From the NCBI GenBank assembly GCA_900321505.1, contig ONWK01000238.1, positions 1 through 10,700 of the forward strand: a stretch of DNA of 10,700 nucleotides, written 5' to 3'. The position numbers and the translations under genes were made by a program. Of this stretch, positions 6,645 through 10,700 are shown piece by piece (the stretch's first letter is position 1; each line of letters begins with the position of its first letter). Below the pieces are notes generated by a model. It searched no databases. It was not told the DNA's origin and saw only the letters and a program-made list of their open reading frames with translations. Origin of the DNA: an uncultured Eubacteriales bacterium. GTDB lineage: Bacteria > Bacillota > Clostridia > Lachnospirales > Lachnospiraceae.

Positions 6645-6770
6645 TTACCATAATTTTGACATGAACGGTCGTACTAAACCGATGAACGGTATTTCTATGT
6701 ATCTATCCTTACTATCCCAGATCTCATAAACCCTGTCATAATCAGCTATTGTCATTTCACGTATATTCAT
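6645..6770 (-). pseudogene. Truncated GNAT acetyltransferase start, 41 codons (possible leader peptide)
   Basis: This short frame begins MNIREMTIADYDRVYEIWDS, the usual first 20 residues of a GNAT N-acetyltransferase, and then leaves the family: the remaining 21 residues (KDRYIEIPFIGLVRP...W) resemble no GNAT continuation and are read through the LytTR repeats. The normal family length is about 140-160 residues, so more than 85 % is missing. It still has a good ribosome site (AAGGAG 8 bases before ATG 6770) and follows the ABC permease gene by 21 bp. It is best read as a gene remnant left where the regulated exporter cluster joins older DNA. Because its stop lies 4 bases from the ribosome-site hairpin, it may now act as a leader peptide (inference). 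Confidence 0.65.
6661..6690 (-). promoter_or_regulatory. Predicted LytTR operator: two 9-bp direct repeats, 21 bp apart
   Basis: The minus strand has ACCGTTCAT at 6682-6690 and again, identical, at 6661-6669, with a 12-bp spacer. Both copies fit every position of the published LytTR-site consensus [TA][AC][CA]GTTN[AG][TG], and the 12-bp spacing is the family's. A LytTR regulator gene lies in the same cluster. Nearby core promoter elements are weak (for example TTTAGT at 6673-6678 with AATTAT at 6650-6655, 17 bp apart; or TATGGT at 6647-6652 with no -35 box), as expected where an activator is needed. Site assignment is strong by pattern; binding is inferred. Confidence 0.75.
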
Positions 6771-6791
6771 ATGCTTTTCTCCTTTTTCAGA

Positions 6792-7643
6792 TCATGAACC
6801 GGTGAAGTCATATTTTTTCACGCCCAGCATCCAGAACTTGTAGCTCAGATAGAAGAATACCACTCCGAATATCGGCGACAGCCAGCTGAGTACCGGAACG
6901 GCATCCGGTCTGAGTATGACCAGACTCGGATAATATGCTATAAAGGCGATGGGTATGATAAATGTAAATATGAATCTGAACACCGAATTAAATATTGTTA
7001 TCGGGTACTTTGCATAGTCCTTCATCTTCAGCGCAAGATCAAGTATAAAAAATGAATTCGTCAGCCAGAAGCATGTTGCAGCTGCCGCATTCTGCAGTGC
7101 GATCATTATAAGCGATGCCGTGATAAGGAATATGATCAGCTGGCATAATGCCCAGAAGGTAAAGGGCAGCGACATGTGAGACCATGCATAGGCTATGGTT
7201 CCTATACCGAAGGCCAGCTGGCCGAGACCCTTGATATCAAATACCTCCGACTGATAGTAAAAGAAAAGGTTTATCGGACGGAAGCAGTATTTGATGAAAT
7301 CCCCGGAGTAAACGTTCATACGCAGACTCCAGTTATTATCAAAGAGGCACTGTACCGGTGTAAGTGATACCAGTGAAAATCCGTACAGGAACAGCATTTC
7401 ATAATAATCCCAGCCGTTGATGGATGAAAAATTCCGGAACAGTATCCAGAAGCTTATGAAGCCAGTTACATTCGTAGCGATCATTCCTATGGTGGATATT
7501 ATGAAATCCGAACGGTAGCTCATCTTGCTCTTTAAATCCTGCACCAGGATCTTGCGATATATACGAAGATAGAATCCGAGTCCCCTCTTTGCAGACATCG
7601 ATGCCTCATTTACAGCAAGAGTATTCTCATTTGTCTGACTCAT
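6792..7643 (-). CDS. ABC-2 family permease (PF06182, COG3694 type)
   Basis: The 283-residue membrane protein is one of two different permeases of the second exporter. It has about six helices. Family marks are GDFIKYCFRPIN (114-125) and a conserved run near the C-terminus, AKYPITIF..VFRFIFTFIIP (211-231) with AFIAYYP (233-239). About 25 soluble residues precede the first helix. I chose ATG 7643 (MSQTNEN) because GGAGG lies 8 bases before it; the longer start at 7658 would place that site inside the gene. Only 4 bp separate it from the stop of the preceding permease gene, so they are one operon. Substrate is unknown. Confidence 0.9.
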   Translation of the reverse strand: MSQTNENTLAVNEASMSAKRGLGFYLRIYRKILVQDLKSKMSYRSDFIISTIGMIATNVTGFISFWILFRNFSSINGWDYYEMLFLYGFSLVSLTPVQCLFDNNWSLRMNVYSGDFIKYCFRPINLFFYYQSEVFDIKGLGQLAFGIGTIAYAWSHMSLPFTFWALCQLIIFLITASLIMIALQNAAAATCFWLTNSFFILDLALKMKDYAKYPITIFNSVFRFIFTFIIPIAFIAYYPSLVILRPDAVPVLSWLSPIFGVVFFYLSYKFWMLGVKKYDFTGS

Positions 7644-7647
7644 ATGA

Positions 7648-8448
7648 TCAACCTCCATTCACCGTGATGCGACGTACCGAGCTGTTCCAGAAAAGGCGTC
7701 CGAGAATTCCCAGAAGGATGCACCAGAAAAGCTGAAGTCCCATCATCCAGAGTATATTCTCCGGAGTTTCCTTACCTAACAGGATGGTCAGCGGTGTATT
7801 GTAAATGGACTGGAACGGCATGAAATAAACTGCCGTTTTCAGTCCCTCCGGGAAGAATGCCACCGGGATCGTCGCACCCGATAATAGCAGTACGATAACC
7901 TGCTTCATGATATTGATACCCCAGATCGATTCCGTAAAGATGCATATGGTACCTACTATAAAGTCTATGCTGTAGTTGATCACCACAGCCATTATCGCCG
8001 ATCCCACGAACAGTAACAGGTTCCAGCCCAGAGGGATAGTATCTCCCGTAACTATCCTTACGATGATCAGCGTCGGCAGGAAGGTCACGATAAACTGTGA
8101 AACTATGGTTCCCGAATAGGACCAGAAAAGATAGGTCCTGTATTTCATGGGCTTCAGCAGGTTAAGCACCATCTTGCCGCTCTGGATATCCCGGCCGATC
8201 TCCCATACGGAGTACATTTCCATAAATGTGAACATCGCCGTTGCCAGCACAAGATAGATCAGTGTATCTGAAAATGTCATCCCGTTCACCCGGTCAGTTC
8301 CGGCCGAATCGTAGATGGCCTTCCACAGGAAGTAGATAACGATCAGGTACAGCAGATTTCCTATAACCATAACAAAGAGGGAAAGCCGGTACTGTACCAT
8401 TTCGATCACGCCTGCGCGAAGGAAGGTAAGGTATTTCCGCATTCTCAC
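7648..8448 (-). CDS. ABC-2 family permease (COG4587 type), GTG start
   Basis: The 266-residue membrane protein is the partner of the other permease and of the ATPase. About six helices are predicted. Family marks are IQSGKMVLNLLKPM (88-101), in the segment that should touch the ATPase, and SGATIPVAFFP (190-200) followed by MPFQSIYNTPLTILLGK (210-226). The start is taken as GTG 8448, overlapping the ATPase stop (GTGA, 4 bp), with GGAGG 9 bases upstream. An ATG two codons later is possible, but its distance of 15 bases from that site is poor. Two unlike permeases suggest a heterodimeric channel (family knowledge: COG4586, 4587 and 3694 occur together). Confidence 0.9.
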   Translation of the reverse strand: MRMRKYLTFLRAGVIEMVQYRLSLFVMVIGNLLYLIVIYFLWKAIYDSAGTDRVNGMTFSDTLIYLVLATAMFTFMEMYSVWEIGRDIQSGKMVLNLLKPMKYRTYLFWSYSGTIVSQFIVTFLPTLIIVRIVTGDTIPLGWNLLLFVGSAIMAVVINYSIDFIVGTICIFTESIWGINIMKQVIVLLLSGATIPVAFFPEGLKTAVYFMPFQSIYNTPLTILLGKETPENILWMMGLQLFWCILLGILGRLFWNSSVRRITVNGG

Positions 8449-9506
8449 TCTTTACCGCCTCCTTCCCCGTGTCCGGAAGACTCTTCTTCAGCATTACTCA
8501 CAGCTGCGCCTTCATATATCTTCCGGATGACCTCTTCGGTAGAGATCTCCTCCAGCTGCATATCGCGGACTGCGTAGGAATTCTGGATCTGTCCGAGTAC
8601 ATCCATCACCTTCCGTTTTTCTTCATCTACAAGGATGGTGATCCATTCCTCGTCTTCGGTCATGCCCACTGAGCACATGGGAAGCTCTGCTTCGATCTTT
8701 TCCTTATGCTTCTTCATATCTCCCGCAAGACGGAGCTTCAGTGTACGGTAGGATCCGAAGAATTTCTTCAGATGTTCGATATCATTATCGTAGAGCATTT
8801 TTCCGTGATCGATTATAACGATCCTGCGGCAGAGTGCATCCACATCCCCCATATCATGGGTTGTAAGGATAATGGTGGTACCCTTTTCCTGGTTCAGCGC
8901 ATGGATAAGTGTTCTTATCTTTGACTTCATGGAGACATCGAGACCTATGGTGGGCTCATCCAGATATACGATCTTCGGATTGTGCAGGAATGCCGCCAGA
9001 ATATCGCTCAGTGTTCTCTGCCCCAGAGACATCTGACGTACCGGCTTGTGCAGCAGATCCTCAATATCCACAAGAGACCTGTACAGATCCAGCATATCCT
9101 TATAATTCTGATCCGGGATCATATATATATCCTTCAGAAGCTTCAGGGATTCTATAAGCGGAAGTGACCACCAGAGCTGGGATCTCTGTCCGAAGACAAC
9201 CCCTATCTTCTCCGCATTTCTTGTACGGTTCTTATAGGGAATGGTCCCATCCACCATGATCTCTCCTGAAGACGGCTCCAGTACGCCTGTCATCATCTTG
9301 ATAGTAGTAGACTTACCTGCACCGTTCGGGCCGAGATATCCTACAATTTCTCCCTTTTCTATGGAGAGAGAAATGTGACTCACCGCCGAAACGATCTTAT
9401 AGTCCCTGGAGAAGAGATCCTTAAAACTTCCCTTAAGACCTTCGTGCCGGTTTAAAACCTTGAAGTCCTTACAGACATCTTTCATGATGATTACTTTCTC
9501 TGCCAT
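8445..9506 (-). CDS. ABC exporter ATP-binding protein (COG4586 type)
   Basis: The 353-residue ATPase serves the two permeases downstream. Motifs: Walker A GPNGAGKS (59-66), Q-loop Q107 within GQRSQLWW, signature SLGQR (160-164), Walker B IVYLDEP (179-185), D-loop GLD (188-190), H-loop H217. The SLGQR form of the signature and the WW after the Q-loop are typical of the COG4586 group rather than of DrrA. After about residue 245 there is a C-terminal domain of about 90 residues and then an acidic, Gly- and Ser-rich tail. The ATG has AGAGG 6 bases upstream. It is the first gene of a three-gene operon, divergent from the AraC regulator, which may control it. Confidence 0.94.
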   Translation of the reverse strand: MAEKVIIMKDVCKDFKVLNRHEGLKGSFKDLFSRDYKIVSAVSHISLSIEKGEIVGYLGPNGAGKSTTIKMMTGVLEPSSGEIMVDGTIPYKNRTRNAEKIGVVFGQRSQLWWSLPLIESLKLLKDIYMIPDQNYKDMLDLYRSLVDIEDLLHKPVRQMSLGQRTLSDILAAFLHNPKIVYLDEPTIGLDVSMKSKIRTLIHALNQEKGTTIILTTHDMGDVDALCRRIVIIDHGKMLYDNDIEHLKKFFGSYRTLKLRLAGDMKKHKEKIEAELPMCSVGMTEDEEWITILVDEEKRKVMDVLGQIQNSYAVRDMQLEEISTEEVIRKIYEGAAVSNAEEESSGHGEGGGKE

Positions 9507-9531
9507 ATTACGCCTCTTTTCTTATAAACCC

Positions 9532-9560
9532 TTGACTTTTCTGATGATAATAAGTATATT
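9532..9560 (+). promoter_or_regulatory. Candidate upstream promoter toward the AraC gene
   Basis: TTGACT (9532-9537) and TATATT (9555-9560), each 5 of 6 consensus bases, are 17 bp apart. Transcription would start near 9567 and give a leader of about 100 bases that contains the whole palindrome 9597-9642 followed by T5. That could act as an attenuator. The box also overlaps the expected leader of the divergent ABC operon. Confidence 0.5.
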
Positions 9561-9596
9561 ATACATATAGCACTAATTATAGACCCAAAACAGCTC

Positions 9597-9642
9597 AAAA
9601 TTATAACAATATTGTTTCCGTGCGGAATATTGTTATAATTTT
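9597..9642. repeat. 17-bp perfect palindrome in the divergent AraC / ABC control region
   Basis: Bases 9597-9613 are the exact reverse complement of 9626-9642, with 12 bp between. Both arms are AT-rich. Each arm carries TGTTATAAT, an extended -10 box, one copy reading toward AraC (9631-9639) and one toward the ABC operon (minus strand, 9600-9608). In RNA of the plus strand it would be a hairpin followed by T5. It may be an operator for the AraC protein, a pair of divergent promoters, an attenuator, or a mix. Confidence 0.8.
9612..9639 (+). promoter_or_regulatory. Candidate proximal AraC promoter with extended -10 box
   Basis: TATAAT (9634-9639) is preceded by TGT to give a complete extended -10 box; the poor -35 box TTGTTT (9612-9617) is 16 bp away. 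The start would be near 9646, leaving a 20-base leader with the ribosome site. Its -10 box lies within the right palindrome arm, so a protein bound there would block it. Confidence 0.5.
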
Positions 9643-9665
9643 TCTATTATCAGGAGAAAATCGTT

Positions 9666-10580
9666 ATGATTCGGGAACACATGGGACTCATCGTAAAGAG
9701 AGATGACGGTTCGGAACAGGTAAACTATGACGACCCTTCATTTCCGACCTATATTTATGACGGATGGGTAAAGCCAAACGTCACCTGGGAGAAGGTTCCT
9801 CATTTCCATGAGGGTATAGAAATGGTATCCGTAAAATCAGGCACCATGGCCTATTCGGTAAATGGAAAGCTTATCATGCTGCATGAGGGGGATACCATAT
9901 TCGTAAACTCCAATCAGATACATTACTCTCTTTCGATAGACGGCGGAACCGCGAGATATGTGATCTTCATTGCCGACCCCAGCATACTGAATGCATCCAT
10001 AGCCGTGGAGACGCAGGCTCTGCTGCCGATAATCGCCAATCCGGACATTTCTTATCTGGGTTTCCGGCATCCTAATGAAAAATCAGAAGAGCTTTTTAAG
10101 CTTATGATGTCTCTCCCTGATATGCGGCGGGATCCCTTCCGGATCACCAAACAGTTTTTCAATATCTGGGAGATACTTCTGGATGCGGTTAAATCCTGGG
10201 GTATGTTAGATGAAGAAGCTCCCGCGGATACGCATTCACAGTCATTTAAGGCCATGATGTATTTCATTCAGAAGGAATATCAGCATCCCATAACGCTGGA
10301 TGCCATCGCAGAAAGCGGAAATGTGAGCAAATCCCTGTGCAACAAGCTCTTCCACCATTATGTCGGAGACAGTCCCATCAATTATCTGCTGAACTTCCGG
10401 CTGCGCAAGGTTGCTGAATATCTGAGGACCAATACCCTTTCACTGACAGAGATAGCTGAACAGACCGGTTTCAACGGCACAAGCTATATGTCCGAAATGT
10501 TCAAGAAAGCCTTCGGCTCCTCTCCCAGAGATTTCAAGAAGACCTGGGCTGCCGCAACTGCGAATGTGACCGATGTATAA
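9666..10580 (+). CDS. AraC-family transcriptional regulator with cupin sensor domain
   Basis: The 304-residue protein has an N-terminal cupin-like ligand domain (PHFHEG at 45-50, HEGDTIFV at 73-80, H86) and a C-terminal AraC DNA-binding domain of about 100 residues. The latter has two helix-turn-helix units: LDAIAESGNVSKSLCNKLFH (211-230), then LTEIAEQTGFNGTSYMSEMF (260-279), ending in KKAFGSSPRDFKK. The ligand is not predictable; such cupin-AraC proteins in Clostridia often sense sugars or small metabolites. CAGGAG lies 9 bases before ATG 9666, which decides against the ATG five codons later. It is divergent from the ABC operon across a 159-bp region with a large palindrome, so it may regulate that operon and itself (inference). 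Confidence 0.93.
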   Translation: MIREHMGLIVKRDDGSEQVNYDDPSFPTYIYDGWVKPNVTWEKVPHFHEGIEMVSVKSGTMAYSVNGKLIMLHEGDTIFVNSNQIHYSLSIDGGTARYVIFIADPSILNASIAVETQALLPIIANPDISYLGFRHPNEKSEELFKLMMSLPDMRRDPFRITKQFFNIWEILLDAVKSWGMLDEEAPADTHSQSFKAMMYFIQKEYQHPITLDAIAESGNVSKSLCNKLFHHYVGDSPINYLLNFRLRKVAEYLRTNTLSLTEIAEQTGFNGTSYMSEMFKKAFGSSPRDFKKTWAAATANVTDV

Positions 10581-10602
10581 ATGTAACAATTCAGAAACCC
10601 GT

Positions 10603-10658
10603 AAAATCAAAAAAATCAGTTTGGATAGTAAGGTTTCCAAACTGATTTTTTTGATTTT
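10603..10658. terminator. Long bidirectional intrinsic terminator after the AraC gene
   Basis: Bases 10603-10625 are the perfect reverse complement of 10636-10658 (23 bp), with a 10-base loop. The core TCAGTTTGGA pairs with TCCAAACTGA; beyond it A7 on the left pairs with T7 on the right, so a U tract follows the GC-richer stem in both directions. It lies 22 bp after the AraC stop and could also end a convergent gene to the right. Confidence 0.85.
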
Positions 10659-10665
10659 CACTGAG

Positions 10666-10698
10666 TGGTCAGGATGTGAAGCCTCTCTGACCATCCTG
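10666..10698. repeat. Overlapping alternative inverted repeats at the right edge
   Basis: TGGTCAG (10666-10672) pairs with CTGACCA (10687-10693), and alternatively CAGGATG (10670-10676) pairs with CATCCTG (10692-10698). The two stems share bases and exclude each other. No gene is visible here before the window ends. It may belong to a terminator or leader of the next gene outside the window. Confidence 0.4.
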
Positions 10699-10700
10699 CG

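Noticed and set aside
10440..10694. Minus-strand reading frame at the right end
   Set aside because: It runs antisense through the end of the AraC gene and across the strong terminator hairpin; no ribosome site or family resemblance.

Overview
The window looks like chromosomal DNA of an anaerobic Firmicute, most likely class Clostridia and plausibly a Lachnospiraceae relative. The evidence is an RnfB-like polyferredoxin, a YwlG/DUF436 protein, a MATE pump, a LytTR + DUF3021 pair beside a DrrAB-type ABC exporter, strong GGAGG ribosome sites, tight overlapping operons and U-tract terminators. Genus cannot be decided from the sequence. No rRNA, tRNA, CRISPR array, insertion sequence or phage gene was seen.

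Layout, left to right. (1) 1-813, minus strand: 3' part missing at the window edge, a cysteine-rich soluble RnfB-like ferredoxin with its own promoter (932-960). (2) 1049-2966, minus: an operon of a MATE efflux protein and a YwlG/DUF436 protein overlapping by 11 bp, promoter at 3014-3042, terminator at 962-996. (3) 3125-4027, plus: an EamA (drug/metabolite) transporter whose 3' end overlaps the convergent next gene by 10 bp. (4) 4018-6591, minus: ABC ATPase, ABC-2 permease, LytTR DNA-binding regulator and DUF3021 membrane protein, in that transcriptional order. (5) 6592-6791: a dense regulatory interval holding a broken GNAT gene start, two perfect 9-bp direct repeats that fit the LytTR-site consensus, and a hairpin that buries the ribosome site of the ATPase gene. 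(6) 6792-9506, minus: a second ABC exporter, one ATPase (COG4586 type) and two permeases (COG3694 and COG4587 types). (7) 9507-9665: divergent control region with a 17-bp perfect palindrome. (8) 9666-10580, plus: AraC-family regulator with a cupin-like sensor domain, followed by a 23-bp-stem terminator.

How the genes may work together. Most of the window is transport and its control. Region 4 has the architecture of a LytTR regulatory system: a stand-alone LytTR regulator and a small membrane protein that probably restrains it, controlling an adjacent exporter. The striking point is that the predicted target site can be read in the sequence: two copies of ACCGTTCAT (minus strand) 21 bp apart just upstream of the exporter genes. 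Between exporter and regulator gene there is a second control device, a 21-bp inverted repeat (one mismatch) whose arms cover the regulator's own promoter and its ribosome site. This cis-regulatory circuit is the most interesting content of the window. The AraC regulator is divergent from the second exporter and is the natural candidate to control it. Exported substrates cannot be told from the sequence.
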